The notes below the pieces were generated by a model. That model was not told the origin of the DNA. It did no database searches and was given only the letters and a program-made list of their open reading frames with translations. Shown in pieces: positions 19,445-28,957 of a stretch of 64,000 nt of DNA. Source of the DNA: an uncultured beta proteobacterium. GTDB lineage: Bacteria > Pseudomonadota > Gammaproteobacteria > Burkholderiales > Burkholderiaceae_C. Positions within the stretch are counted from its first letter, which is position 1; each line of letters starts with the position of its first letter. Where the stretch lies: NCBI GenBank assembly GCA_903845935.1, contig CAIMZI010000090.1, forward strand, positions 1 to 64,000, given 5' to 3'. Both the position numbers and the translations under genes were made by a program.

Positions 19445-22417
19445 ATGAAAACTTTAGTCATTGCCGAGAAGCCATCCGTAGCCCAGGACATCGTCCGGGC
19501 ACTTACCGCGACCGCGGGCAAGTTTGAAAAGCACGACGAATATTTTGAGAGCGACGCTTATGTGGTCTCCAGCGCCGTCGGCCATCTGGTGGAAATCCAG
19601 GCGCCCGAGGAGTTTGATGTCAAACGCGGCAAGTGGAGCTTTGCCAATCTGCCGGTGATCCCGCCGCACTTTGACCTGAAGCCCGTGGACAAGACCAAGA
19701 CCCGCCTGAACGCGGTGGTCAAACTGGCCAAGCGCCGCGATGTGGACAAGATCATCAACGCCTGCGATGCGGGCCGCGAGGGCGAGCTGATCTTCCGGCT
19801 GATTGAGCAATACGCGGGTGGCGCCAAGCCCCTGGGCAAGCCGGTCTCGCGCCTGTGGCTGCAGAGCATGACGCCGCAGGCGATTCGCGATGGCTTTGGA
19901 AACCTGCGCACCAACGCCCAGATGCAGCCGCTGGCCGATGCGGCGCGTTGCAGGTCGGAAGCCGACTGGCTGGTGGGCATCAACGGCACCCGCGCCATGA
20001 CCGCCTTCAACTCACGCGACGGCGGCTTCTTTCTGACCACCGTGGGCCGGGTGCAGACGCCCACCTTGAGCGTGGTGGTGGAGCGCGAGGAGCAAATCCG
20101 CAAGTTCATCAGCCGCAACTACTGGGAAATCCACGCCACCTTCAACGCCCAGGCCGGTGCCTACCCGGCCAAGTGGTTCAACCCGGCCTGGAAGAAAAAC
20201 CCGGACGACGCCGAACTCAAGGCCGACCGTGTCTGGAACGCGCGTGAAGCGCAGGAGATTGCCGACCTGGTGCGCGGCATGCCCGCCACCGTCACGGAGG
20301 AAAGCAAGCCCACCAGCCAGGCCTCGCCCTTGCTGTTTGACCTGACCAGCCTGCAGCGCGAGGCCAATGGCAAATTCGGCTACACCGCAAAGACCACGCT
20401 GTCGATTGCCCAGTCTCTGTACGAGCGACACAAGGCCCTGACCTACCCGCGTACCGATTCGCGCAACCTGCCCGAAGACTATGTGCCGGTGGTCAAGAGC
20501 ACATTCGAGATGCTGGCCGATAGCGGCATGCGGCATCTGGCACCGCACGCGCTCACTGCGCTGAACAACAACTACATCAAGCCGACGAAGCGCGTGTTCG
20601 ACAACGCCAAGGTCTCGGATCACTTTGCCATCATCCCGACGTTGCAAGCCCCCAGCGGCCTGAGCGAGGCCGAGCAGAAGATTTATGACCTGGTGGTGAA
20701 GCGCTTCCTGGCCGTCTTTTTTCCCAGCGCCGAATACCAGGTCACCACGCGCATCACCACGGTGGCCACGCCTGCCGCCAGCCACAACTTCAAGACCGAG
20801 GGCAAGGTCCTGGTCAAGCCGGGCTGGCTGGCCATTTACGGCAAGGAAGCCGCCGAAGAAGTAGCCGACGCCAAAGACGGCGACAAGGGCCAGAACCTGG
20901 TGCCAGTGCAGCCGAATGAAAAGGTACACGGCAATCCGGTGGACCCCAAGGGCCTCAAGACCAAGCCGCCCGCACGCTATTCAGAAGCCACGCTCTTAGG
21001 CGCCATGGAAGGCGCGGGCAAGACGGTGGAGGACGACGAGCTGCGCGAAGCCATGCAGGAAAAAGGCCTGGGCACACCAGCCACCCGCTCCAGCATCATT
21101 GAAGGCCTGGTGGCCGAAAAATACATGCTGCGCGAAGGCCGCGAGCTCATCCCCACGGCCAAGGCCTTCCAGCTGATGACGCTGTTGCGCGGCCTGGGCG
21201 TGGAAGAACTTTCCAAGGCCGAACTCACCGGCGAGTGGGAATACAAGCTGGCGCAGATGGAGCAAGGCAAGCTCAAGCGCGAAACCTTCATGGCCGAGAT
21301 TGCCGCCATGACCGAGCGCATGGTCAAGAAGGCCAAGGAATACGACCGCGACACCATCCCTGGCGACTACGCCACGCTGGCCGCACCCTGCCCCAACTGC
21401 GGCGGCATCGTCCGCGAAAACTACCGCCGCTACACCTGCATGGGCAAGACCGGCAATGAAGACGGCTGCGGTTTCTCGTTCGGCAAGTCCCCCGCCGGGC
21501 GCACCTTCGAGCCGGTGGAAGTGGAGCAATTCCTGCGCGACAAACATATCGGCCCGCTGGACGGCTTTCGCTCCAAGGCCGGCTGGCCCTTCACCGCCGA
21601 GATGATCATCAAGTTCGACGACGAGACCAAAAACTATAAGTTGGAGTTTGACTTTGGCGACGACAAAGCGGGCGAAGAAAGCGGCGAGCTGATCGACTTC
21701 TCGGCCCAGGAAACCTTAGGCCCATGCCCCAAGTGCGGCGCCGGTGCCGGCGACTCCAATGGCGGCTCGGTGTTCGAGCACGGCAAGAATTACGTCTGCG
21801 ATCGCTCGGTGCCGACCATGGCGCACCCCACACCCAGCTGCGACTTCAAGACCGGCCAGGTCATCCTGCAGCAGCCGATTGAACGCGCCCAGATGCAAAA
21901 GTTGCTGGCGACGGGCAAGACCGATCTGCTGGACAAGTTTGTCTCCATGCGCACCCGGCGCGCCTTCAAGGCCATGCTGGCCTGGGACGCCGAGGAGGGC
22001 AAGGTGAATTTTGAATTTGCGCCATCGAAGTTCCCACCGCGCAAGACGGCAGCGGCAAGGCCTGCGGCCGCTGGCAAGACCGCCGCCAAGACCACAGGTG
22101 CTACGGCAAAGAAGGCACCGGCCAAGAAGACGGCAGCAGCCAAATCAGCCACCGCCAAACCCAAGGCCCCGCGCAAAACCACGGCCGCCTCCGGCATGAA
22201 CCCCAGCCCGGCACTGGCAGCCGTCATCGGCAGCGAGCCGGTGGCCCGCACCCAGGTCATCAAAAAGCTGTGGGACTACATCAAGGAACACGGTCTGCAG
22301 GACGCCAAGGACAAGCGCAGCATCAACGCCGACGCCAAGCTCCTGGCCGTGTTCGGCAAGCCGCAGGTGACGATGTTTGAACTGGCGGGGATTGCGGGCA
22401 AGCACCTCAGCGCGTAA
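19445..22417 (+). CDS. topB: DNA topoisomerase III with H1-like tail and C-terminal SWIB domain
   Basis: 990 residues, far longer than E. coli TopB (653). The TOPRIM domain starts KTLVIAEKPSVAQDI and includes DAGREGE; the catalytic tyrosine is Tyr334 in LTYPRTDSRNL. From Cys649 (CPNCGG) zinc-ribbon and TopIII C-terminal repeats follow, including CPKCGAG. Residues about 865-915 are a Lys/Ala/Thr/Pro-rich low-complexity segment like histone H1 tails. Residues about 918-990 are a SWIB/MDM2 domain (VARTQVIKKLWDYIKEHGLQ and VTMFELAGIAGKHL). It relaxes negative supercoils and decatenates DNA by cutting one strand. The tail should add DNA or chromatin-like binding. Part of the SWIB coding sequence is repeated 1.8 kb downstream. 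Confidence 0.96.
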   Translation: MKTLVIAEKPSVAQDIVRALTATAGKFEKHDEYFESDAYVVSSAVGHLVEIQAPEEFDVKRGKWSFANLPVIPPHFDLKPVDKTKTRLNAVVKLAKRRDVDKIINACDAGREGELIFRLIEQYAGGAKPLGKPVSRLWLQSMTPQAIRDGFGNLRTNAQMQPLADAARCRSEADWLVGINGTRAMTAFNSRDGGFFLTTVGRVQTPTLSVVVEREEQIRKFISRNYWEIHATFNAQAGAYPAKWFNPAWKKNPDDAELKADRVWNAREAQEIADLVRGMPATVTEESKPTSQASPLLFDLTSLQREANGKFGYTAKTTLSIAQSLYERHKALTYPRTDSRNLPEDYVPVVKSTFEMLADSGMRHLAPHALTALNNNYIKPTKRVFDNAKVSDHFAIIPTLQAPSGLSEAEQKIYDLVVKRFLAVFFPSAEYQVTTRITTVATPAASHNFKTEGKVLVKPGWLAIYGKEAAEEVADAKDGDKGQNLVPVQPNEKVHGNPVDPKGLKTKPPARYSEATLLGAMEGAGKTVEDDELREAMQEKGLGTPATRSSIIEGLVAEKYMLREGRELIPTAKAFQLMTLLRGLGVEELSKAELTGEWEYKLAQMEQGKLKRETFMAEIAAMTERMVKKAKEYDRDTIPGDYATLAAPCPNCGGIVRENYRRYTCMGKTGNEDGCGFSFGKSPAGRTFEPVEVEQFLRDKHIGPLDGFRSKAGWPFTAEMIIKFDDETKNYKLEFDFGDDKAGEESGELIDFSAQETLGPCPKCGAGAGDSNGGSVFEHGKNYVCDRSVPTMAHPTPSCDFKTGQVILQQPIERAQMQKLLATGKTDLLDKFVSMRTRRAFKAMLAWDAEEGKVNFEFAPSKFPPRKTAAARPAAAGKTAAKTTGATAKKAPAKKTAAAKSATAKPKAPRKTTAASGMNPSPALAAVIGSEPVARTQVIKKLWDYIKEHGLQDAKDKRSINADAKLLAVFGKPQVTMFELAGIAGKHLSA
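22205..22336 (+). repeat. Direct repeat copy 1: topB SWIB-coding segment
   Basis: These 132 bases inside topB match 23989-24120 with ten mismatches by eye (about 92 percent). The match is in the same reading frame and covers exactly 44 codons. Seven of the nine differing codons are synonymous. The two copies bracket a segment of about 1.65 kb holding broken genes. Confidence 0.85.
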
Positions 22418-22531
22418 CAACGGTCGGTGGGCGGGCCAGCCGCGTTCGGGCGGCTCCTGTAAGCGCCCGCATTGCCCCATACTCTGTGCAAACCAAGATG
22501 CATTTGCACAGAAACCAGGGACGGTAGCGCA

Positions 22532-22753
22532 ATGGAAAACAACATCCGCTCGAACTTTGACATGCTGCGCGCCTACGAGGCGCAGCTTTGGCGCCTGGGC
22601 GCGCTGGCCGAGCGCTACTTTGCGGAAGACCCGAACACCAGCCTGCTCAAGCTGCGGCAGTTCTCCGATCAAATCCGCGTCACCGGCATCAGGTCGGCAC
22701 AGCGGGTGCTGTCCATGCGTTCCTCTTGCTCACCTTTTTTTGGTGCCTTGTAG
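22532..22753 (+). pseudogene. Remnant of a type I restriction enzyme HsdR N-terminus (probable)
   Basis: From the ATG at 22532 the frame reads MENNIRSNFDMLRAYEAQLW, then RLGALAERYFAEDPNTSLLKLRQFSDQI. This resembles the first 50 residues of HsdR subunits that begin with an RLG-LAERYF--DPNT--KLRQ pattern. Homology then stops near 22680 and the frame runs only to 22753. Intact HsdR is about 1000 residues, so over 95 percent is missing. It lies 115 bp after topB; a GC-rich hairpin without a T-run (22438-22455) lies between them. The identification is from memory of the family and is moderate. Confidence 0.55.
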
Positions 22754-22931
22754 ATCACCAGGCCGTCTTCTCGAAGTTGGTGTGCACCTGCACCAGATCA
22801 ACGCCATGCATCAATGGGCGCAGGTAATGCTGTCGGATGGCGCCCACATTGGCAGTCAGTTCGCATGGCAATCCGTTAAATAGCTCGCGGCGGCGTGCTT
22901 CGTCAAACACCAGCTCCATGGGGTTACTCAT
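22669..22931 (-). pseudogene. Unrecognised short ORF, apparently frameshifted
   Basis: From the ATG at 22931 the frame reads MSNPMELVFDEARRRELFNG and continues to NFEKTAW before a stop at 22755. One base out of frame at about 22760 the sequence continues as DGLVIYKAPKKGEQEE to a stop at 22669, giving a plausible 86-residue product. The codons look coding-like, but I recognise no family. The 3' end overlaps the HsdR-like remnant in antisense, suggesting a recombination junction near 22680. It lies beside the broken fic gene and is probably another piece of the same decayed region. Confidence 0.3.
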
Positions 22932-22965
22932 TAAACCCTGAGGGTTACCCAATAAGCCGTCGGAC

Positions 22966-23935
22966 TCACTGGATAGGGGCGACAGCGTGCAGATTAGTCC
23001 CTAATTCCAGCGCATACCCTGCACTGCGCCCGCCACCTTCCAACTGGCGCAGAACACCGCGCGCCAGCAGGTCGTTGATGTCACGCAGCGCGGTGTCGGA
23101 TGAGCACTTGCCCAGCGCTGCCAGAACTGCGCCTTGTCCAGCACGCCGGCCAGCGTGACGTCTGCGCCTTGCATGGCGCGCAGCAGGCAGGCCAAGAACC
23201 AGCTGAGCCAGGGTGTCACGTCCAGCGTGCCTTTTTGCGTGACTTCCAGTTGGTCGTAATAGGCTTTGCGTTCGCGCTGTATCTGCGCGCTAAAGCTGTA
23301 GAAGCGCTGGAAAGCATGTTGCCCCCACGGGGGCCGTCAGCGCTGGTTTCTTCCGCGCGGGCCAGCGCCATGTCACCCACGGCGCGGCTGATGCGGCCAT
23401 TGCCATCATCGAAGGGATGCAGGGTCACCAGCCACAGATGCGCCAGCCCGGCTTTGACGATTGCGTCACCCACAGGGGCGGCGTTAAACCATTGCACAAA
23501 CGCATCGGTCTGCGCAAGCAAGCTGCCCGCCGGTGGCGCCTGAAAATGTACGCGCTCGCGGCTCAGCGCTTGGTCAAAGTTGCGGGTGGCGTCCAGCACC
23601 ACGTCCACCACGCCGTCCACATGGCGGTCGCTGGCGGCAAGTGCGCCAATGTCCAGGCCCAGCCTGCGTGCGACGGAGGAACGCACGGCGTCCAGGTTGA
23701 GCAGCTCGCCTTCAATTTCGCTGGTCTTGAGGACTTCTTGGGTCAGCACCTGCAAGGTGGCCTGCTCGCGCTGGGCCAGGCCCAGCGCCGCCATGCGCCC
23801 CATCAATTGGCCCTGCGCCCGGTGAACCTGCGCCAGTGGGCCGGCCAGTGCGTTGGCGTCATAACGAAACGCTGGCCAGTCGGGCAACTGCCCGATGTAG
23901 CGGGTGTTTTCACCAGTACGGGGTTTATGCAACAA
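22966..23935 (-). pseudogene. Fic-family (AMPylation) protein gene, decayed by a frameshift and an internal deletion
   Basis: The intact 5' part (23935 to about 23345) encodes a DUF4172-type N-terminus (LPDWPAFRYDANAL), the inhibitory motif TSEIEGE and the Fic core HPFDDGNGRISR with catalytic His. After LARAEETS the frame is lost in a GC-rich hairpin at 23318-23340 and resumes in another frame as FQRFYSFSAQI through WLSWFLACLL. About 35-40 family-typical residues are then missing after FWQRWA. A further shift leads to KCSSDTALRDINDLLARGVL and a stop at 22966. The first codon available is TTG, so the true start may also be lost. Fic enzymes attach AMP to target Ser/Thr/Tyr. The uninterrupted part could give a 239-residue product with a foreign tail, but a working protein is unlikely. 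Confidence 0.82.
23318..23340. repeat. GC-rich hairpin at the fic frameshift
   Basis: GCCCCC-AC-GGGGGC at 23321-23334 lies exactly where the Fic reading frame is lost. The sequence TTGCCCCC...GGGGGCCGTCAGC looks like small palindromic elements that are common between genes in Comamonadaceae. That comparison is from memory. It may be a small insertion that broke the gene. Confidence 0.45.
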
Positions 23936-23988
23936 GCCTCTACGCGGCCGCCACCCGTCTGACCTCCACCGCCTGCGCCAACTGCCGC

Positions 23989-24120
23989 AGCCCCGAGCTG
24001 GCCGCCGTGATCGGCAGCGAGGCGGTGGCGCGCACCCAGGTCATCAAGAAGCTGTGGGACTACATCAAGGAGCACGGCCTGCAGGACGCCAAGGACAAGC
24101 GCAGCATCAACGCCGACGCC
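23989..24120 (+). pseudogene. SWIB-domain gene fragment, direct repeat copy 2
   Basis: These 132 bases encode 44 residues (SPELAAVIGSEAVARTQVIK and onward to KDKRSINADA) nearly identical to residues 921-964 of the TopB encoded upstream. The match starts and stops abruptly; the following codons (TFHRLRQV) are unrelated, so the last part of the SWIB domain is missing. There is no start codon close by. Differences from topB are mostly synonymous. This suggests the fragment derives from a separately evolved, formerly functional copy, such as a foreign or paralogous topB, and not from a very recent duplication. It lies between the broken fic gene and the end of sbcC. Confidence 0.78.
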
Positions 24121-24238
24121 ACCTTCCATCGCCTTCGTCAAGTCAATCCATTGACGTGCATTGAAACAGATCATGAGCGATTCAGTGCACACACACTATA
24201 GCCAAAAGGATTCAAGCGTCCAGTCCAGTCCCGCCCCG

Positions 24239-27200
24239 CTACAGCAGCAGCCGCGAATGCCCGATGCCGCCGCCCTTCTCGACGCGGATCTGGGCGGGGA
24301 TGCGTTCCTTCAGTGCCTCGACGTGGCTGATGATGCCTATCATCTTTCCGCTGGCGTTGAGCGAATCGAGCGCGTTGAGCGCGATCTCCAGGGTGTCGCC
24401 GTCTAGTGAGCCAAAGCCCTCGTCAAGGAACAGCGAGTCAATCGACGTTTTGTTGCTCACCAGGTCCGACAGCGCCAAGGCCAGCGCCAGGCTGACCAGA
24501 AAGCCTTCGCCGCCCGACAGGGTGCGCGTGTCGCGCGTGGTGTCGCCTTGCCAGGCGTCGACGATGTCGAGCTCCAGTTCGCCCGTGATTTTTCGGCGCA
24601 GCAGGTAGCGGCCATGCAGGCGCGCCAGATGCCGGTTGGCGAGAAACAGCAAATGGTCGAGCGTGAGGCCCTGGGCAAACTTGCGGAACTTGTCGCCCTT
24701 GGCCGAGCCGATCAGGCCGTCCAGCCGCTGCCAGATGTCGGCCTCGGCGGTTTGCGCGCCGATCTGTTCAAACAACGCCTGCTGGTTGCTGCGGCTTTGC
24801 GCGTCGCTGGAGAGCAGGGCGCGCTGGGCGCCGATCTGCTCGCTCAAGCCGCTACGTTGCGCTTCCAGCCCTGCCAGTTGCGTGGCTATTTCTTCGGGTG
24901 TCAGCAGCGTGAGCGCTTGGGCTTGCAGCTGCTCCTGTTTGGCCTGTGCGGCCTGCAGCAGGACGCTGGCACTTAGTTGGGCAGCGCGCAGCACTTCCTT
25001 CAACTGCGTCAGGCGCTGGCGTTCGGGTTCGGGCAACAGTGCTTCTTCAAACGCTGCGGCGTCGGCAAAGGGGCTGGCGTGCAGGGCGCTGTTCCAGGCG
25101 GCCTCGGCGGTGGCCAGGGCTGCGCCTTGCTGCTCAAGGGCGGCCTCGACTTGTTCACGTCGACCGTTCAGGGCGGCGATGACCTGACTCAGACGGGTGA
25201 TGGTTTCGCTGCAGGCCTTGAGCGCCGCGGGTAAGGCCTGGTCTGTCAGCTCCGGCTGTGCGGGCAGTGCAATCTCTTGGTCGCCCAGGCTGGCCCGCAG
25301 GTCGGCCCAGCGCTGTGCCCACAGGCTGGCCTGTGTTTGCGCGGCCTCGCATTCGGCTTGCTGGCGCGTGATGGCCTGCGCCAGGGTTTGCAACTGGGTT
25401 TGGGTTTGCTGCCAATGCTGCCATTCACCGTCACGCGCTTGCAACCACGGCTCGTGCTGATCCGGCAAGCTGTAGCCCGCCGCTTGCAGAGTGGTTTGCA
25501 GGCTGGCTTCCAGGGTGGAGAGTTCTTTCTGATGGGTCTGACCGCTTTGCACCAGAGTAGCGTGACGTGCCAACGCCTCCTGCGCGGCCTGCTGCAACAG
25601 CGCCAGCTGACCTTGCGCCGACTGCAAATTTTGAGCGCCTTGGTTGGCAATGGCTTGCGCGCGCTGAATCGCCTGCTCACCCGCATCTGCGGCCTGCAGA
25701 TCGTTGGCGAGTTGGGCCAGTGCAAGTGCCGCTGCCTGCTGGCCAGCGGCCAGGGTCTCGGCGCTTTTCCAATCGTCTTGCGAAAGCAGCGGCGCGGCGC
25801 GCACCTGGCCGATGGATGCGGCCCAGTCGGCCTGCCACTGGCCGATCTGCTGGCTCACTTTCTCCTGTTGAAGCAGCCGCTCGCCCTGCTTGGCCTGGCT
25901 AGCCGCCGAGTTAGCCGCAGCGGCTTGGCCTAGGCTGACGAGCTTCTCAAGTTCGACCTGCTTGCTCTGCAAGGCGGCGGCGGTGGCGGACACATCGAGG
26001 GCTTGGTAGGCATCAATGGCGGGGTGTTCCACTGCCCCACACAGGGGACAAGCATCACCCGGCTGCAGCGCTTGGCGGTGCGCGTCCAGACTCTGAATGC
26101 GGCGCTCCTGATCGAGCAATTTTTGCTTGTCGGCCACCTGCTCCTTGAGCGCAAGGAACTGTTCGCGCAAGGCCAGCACGACAACGTTTTGTTGCGCAAT
26201 CGTCGTCTCGCCTTGCTGCATGTCTTCGTTTAACGTGGCTTGCTGCACTGCGAGTGTGCGGCGCTGCTGGGCCTGGGCAAGGAGTTGCTGCCAGCGGTGG
26301 ACATGGCCCTGCTCGGCCTGCCATTGCTGACGCAGGGCGGCAGGCGTTTGGCCGGCCAGGCGCTGATTCTGTTCGGCCTGTGCCAGCTGTAGTGCGCAGG
26401 CTGCCTCGGTTTGGGCCAGCGTTGCGGTTTGCACCAGGGCGCTCTGGTCGCCGTGCTTGCGGCTGCGCGCGGCCTGCTCGGTTTGCAGCTCCTGCAAGGC
26501 CTGTTGCTGCTGGGCTATGCCTTGTTGCAGCTTGTGGCGCTGTTCAAACTGCTGGCGCCAGCTGCCCAGGCGCTCGCCCAGGGTGGCGTGCTGCGGGTGG
26601 GCGCTGCAGAAGTCAAGGTGCTGCTGGTGTTCGCTGCTGGTGCGCGCCAAAGCGCTCTGCGCATTTTCTGCAAGGCGGCTGGACAGGGCTTGGGCCAGGT
26701 GCTGTTGCTGGAAGTGCGCCGTGGTTTCGCGTTGCCTCTCCAGCCGAAACTGCGCCAGCACGGCCTTGCTGTCGGTGCACGCGGCCTGCGCCTGCTTCCA
26801 ACTCTGGTGCAGCGGCGCCAGCGCTTGCGCGGGTTCGCTGTCGGCCAGGCGGCGCAGTTCCGGGCTAACGGCTTCCAAGTCGGCCGCAGCCTCGTCGCAG
26901 GCGGCCCGCGTGTCCGACAGCTCCCGTTCGCTAGCTGCCAGATCCAGCTGCCACTGGCGTTGCGCCAGCGTCGCTTGGTGAGCGACTTGCACGGCAAGCA
27001 GTTCGATGCCCCAGCGGTCCCCATCGGTCTGCATGACGTCGCGCGCCTCTGCGCTCAACAGTTCCACGCCTTCGGCATGGGCCTTGAGTTGAGCTAGCTG
27101 CTGTTTGGCCTCGCGCGCTTGCTCGAACACGCACTTGGAAATTTCGCCGTAGATCTCGGTGCCGGTCAGTTCCTCCAGCAACTCGGCCCGGTCGTTGGCG

Positions 27201-27691
27201 CTGGCGTTCAGAAAGGCGGCAAAGCCACCCTGGGCCAAGAGCATGGATTTGGTGAAGCGGGGAAAGTCCAGGCCGGTGATCTCGGCAATGCGTTTGAGCT
27301 TGTCATTGCTTTGGCTGCTGAGAATCGTGCCGTCACCGGAAGCCAGTTCCACCTTGGGCGCCTGGAGCGCGCCGTCCACTTTATTGTGGGCGCGGCGCTG
27401 GCTCCAGAAGGCGCGATACAGGACGCCCTTGACTTCAAACTCCACCTCGGCCAGACAGTCCACCGTGTGGCGCGTCATGATGTCGTTGGCCGACGCGGAG
27501 ATGCTTTTCAGACGCGGGGTCTCGTGGTACAGCGCCAGGCAGATGGCGTCGAGCAGCGTGGATTTTCCGGCGCCCGTGGGGCCGGTGATGGCAAACAGGC
27601 AGTTGTCGGCAAACGGCGCCTTGCGGAAGTCGATAAACCACTCGCCCTTGAGCGAGTTGAGGTTTTTCAGGCGCAGACTGAGAATTTTCAT
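24239..27691 (-). CDS. sbcC: SbcC, SMC-like ATPase subunit of the SbcCD nuclease
   Basis: 1150 residues. The N-terminal ATPase half has Walker A GPTGAGKS (37-44) and [14 protein letters not shown]. Two long Gln/Ala-rich coiled coils flank a zinc hook CPLC (Cys548 and Cys551). The C-terminal half has the signature [20 protein letters not shown] and Walker [13 protein letters not shown]. With SbcD it forms the bacterial Mre11-Rad50 homologue, which cuts hairpins and processes blocked DNA ends. It starts inside the end of sbcD (ATGA overlap), so the operon is sbcDC. The gene end faces the decayed region, 118 bp from the SWIB fragment. All motifs look intact. Confidence 0.96.
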   Translation of the reverse strand: MKILSLRLKNLNSLKGEWFIDFRKAPFADNCLFAITGPTGAGKSTLLDAICLALYHETPRLKSISASANDIMTRHTVDCLAEVEFEVKGVLYRAFWSQRRAHNKVDGALQAPKVELASGDGTILSSQSNDKLKRIAEITGLDFPRFTKSMLLAQGGFAAFLNASANDRAELLEELTGTEIYGEISKCVFEQAREAKQQLAQLKAHAEGVELLSAEARDVMQTDGDRWGIELLAVQVAHQATLAQRQWQLDLAASERELSDTRAACDEAAADLEAVSPELRRLADSEPAQALAPLHQSWKQAQAACTDSKAVLAQFRLERQRETTAHFQQQHLAQALSSRLAENAQSALARTSSEHQQHLDFCSAHPQHATLGERLGSWRQQFEQRHKLQQGIAQQQQALQELQTEQAARSRKHGDQSALVQTATLAQTEAACALQLAQAEQNQRLAGQTPAALRQQWQAEQGHVHRWQQLLAQAQQRRTLAVQQATLNEDMQQGETTIAQQNVVVLALREQFLALKEQVADKQKLLDQERRIQSLDAHRQALQPGDACPLCGAVEHPAIDAYQALDVSATAAALQSKQVELEKLVSLGQAAAANSAASQAKQGERLLQQEKVSQQIGQWQADWAASIGQVRAAPLLSQDDWKSAETLAAGQQAAALALAQLANDLQAADAGEQAIQRAQAIANQGAQNLQSAQGQLALLQQAAQEALARHATLVQSGQTHQKELSTLEASLQTTLQAAGYSLPDQHEPWLQARDGEWQHWQQTQTQLQTLAQAITRQQAECEAAQTQASLWAQRWADLRASLGDQEIALPAQPELTDQALPAALKACSETITRLSQVIAALNGRREQVEAALEQQGAALATAEAAWNSALHASPFADAAAFEEALLPEPERQRLTQLKEVLRAAQLSASVLLQAAQAKQEQLQAQALTLLTPEEIATQLAGLEAQRSGLSEQIGAQRALLSSDAQSRSNQQALFEQIGAQTAEADIWQRLDGLIGSAKGDKFRKFAQGLTLDHLLFLANRHLARLHGRYLLRRKITGELELDIVDAWQGDTTRDTRTLSGGEGFLVSLALALALSDLVSNKTSIDSLFLDEGFGSLDGDTLEIALNALDSLNASGKMIGIISHVEALKERIPAQIRVEKGGGIGHSRLLL

Positions 27692-28917
27692 TGCGCGTCC
27701 TCGCTCAGGCTGGCAACCACCGCGCGGTAACGCTGGTGCAGGGCCAGCTGCAGTTCCGGCACCAGATCTTCCTGTGCCAGGCGGCGCGCGAACACCTCAT
27801 CGGGGCTGAGTTCATCCAGCGTTTCGCTCAGCTCGCCGATCAAGCTGGCCGCCGCATTGCCACGCAGACGCCGCACCCGCAACACCTCCACCGGCAGGCC
27901 CTGGGTCATGGCCTCGATGCGCGCCGGCAGGTCGGCCAGGTAGTCGTCCTGTTCCACCGTGACTTCCAGCCAGACGGGTTTTTCGCTAGTCCCTTCTGCG
28001 CCTGCTTCGACTATGGCCGCAGCCAGCTCCAACAGGTTCCCGCTGACCGACACCAGCGGCTGAAAGCGCGGTACCGGCAGGGCGGTGACGGCGCTTAGGC
28101 CATCCGCGTTCAGGTCCACCAGCAGCACCTCTTTTTGCTGCTTTTCTTCATCAAAGCCCAGCGCAATCGGCGAGCCGCAGTAGCGAATGTGCTCCAACCC
28201 GCCCACCTTCTGCGGCTTGTGGATGTGGCCCAGCGCCACGTAATCCACGGGCGGGAAGGCGGCGGTGGGAAAGGCCTCCAGCGAGCCGACATAAATCTCG
28301 CGCACCGACTCGTTGCTGCTGGCGCCCACGGTGGTGAGGTGGCCAGTGGCCAACAGGGGCAGCCTTCTGCCCAACGCTTGCGACAACTCTTCCTGGCGCA
28401 CCAGCGCTGCTGCATGCACGGACAGGTAATGGGCCTGGATCGCGGCCTGCATGGACTGCTGCTTTTCCTCGGCGCTCTGCCCGGCCTGGCTTTGCAGCAC
28501 GTCGCGCGCTCGTATGAAAGGCACGGCGCAGACGATGCAACCGGCCTCGCCGCCACGCAAGGGCAGGACCACCAACTGGTCGGCAGGGTCAGCCACGGCG
28601 GCCACCACGGTGGCGTTCAAACGGGCCAGCAGCGCGCTGCTCTCGCCCAGGGTGGCGACGGAATCGTGGTTGCCGCCCAGCAGCAGCAAGGCCACACCGG
28701 CGCTGTGCAGGCGCACCACCAGCTGACTGTAGAGCTCGCGCGCATAGCTGGGCGGCGCGCCGGTGTCGAACACATCGCCGGCAATCAGCACTGCGTCCAC
28801 CGCATGCGCCTCGACCTGGAGCAACAGCCAGGCTATCAGCGCCTGGTGCTCGGCCTGACGGCTCTTGCCCATGAAGTGCTGGCCCAGGTGCCAGTCGGAA
28901 GTGTGAAGGATGCGCAT
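27688..28917 (-). CDS. sbcD: SbcD, Mre11-like nuclease subunit
   Basis: 409 residues. Calcineurin-like phosphoesterase motifs appear in order: TSDWHLGQ (Asp8, His10), GDVFDTG, GGNHDS and GHIHKPQ, which bind two Mn ions. The C-terminal capping domain follows from about residue 280. It is the 3'-5' exonuclease and hairpin endonuclease of the SbcCD complex. The sbcC start overlaps its stop by four bases. It is divergent from the DTW-domain gene with only a short gap, so promoters for both lie between about 28918 and 29014. Confidence 0.96.
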   Translation of the reverse strand: MRILHTSDWHLGQHFMGKSRQAEHQALIAWLLLQVEAHAVDAVLIAGDVFDTGAPPSYARELYSQLVVRLHSAGVALLLLGGNHDSVATLGESSALLARLNATVVAAVADPADQLVVLPLRGGEAGCIVCAVPFIRARDVLQSQAGQSAEEKQQSMQAAIQAHYLSVHAAALVRQEELSQALGRRLPLLATGHLTTVGASSNESVREIYVGSLEAFPTAAFPPVDYVALGHIHKPQKVGGLEHIRYCGSPIALGFDEEKQQKEVLLVDLNADGLSAVTALPVPRFQPLVSVSGNLLELAAAIVEAGAEGTSEKPVWLEVTVEQDDYLADLPARIEAMTQGLPVEVLRVRRLRGNAAASLIGELSETLDELSPDEVFARRLAQEDLVPELQLALHQRYRAVVASLSEDAQ

Positions 28918-28957
28918 GGTGGGTGGTGCTATCTAGGGTTACGGTTTTCTATAGCTT

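Noticed and set aside
22205-24120. The 132-bp repeats as attachment sites of an integrated element
   Set aside because: No integrase, no tRNA target, and the copies differ at about ten positions; att repeats are usually identical and shorter.
22418-24238. A functional defence island after topB
   Set aside because: The HsdR-like and fic genes are broken and no methylase, specificity subunit or other intact defence gene is present.
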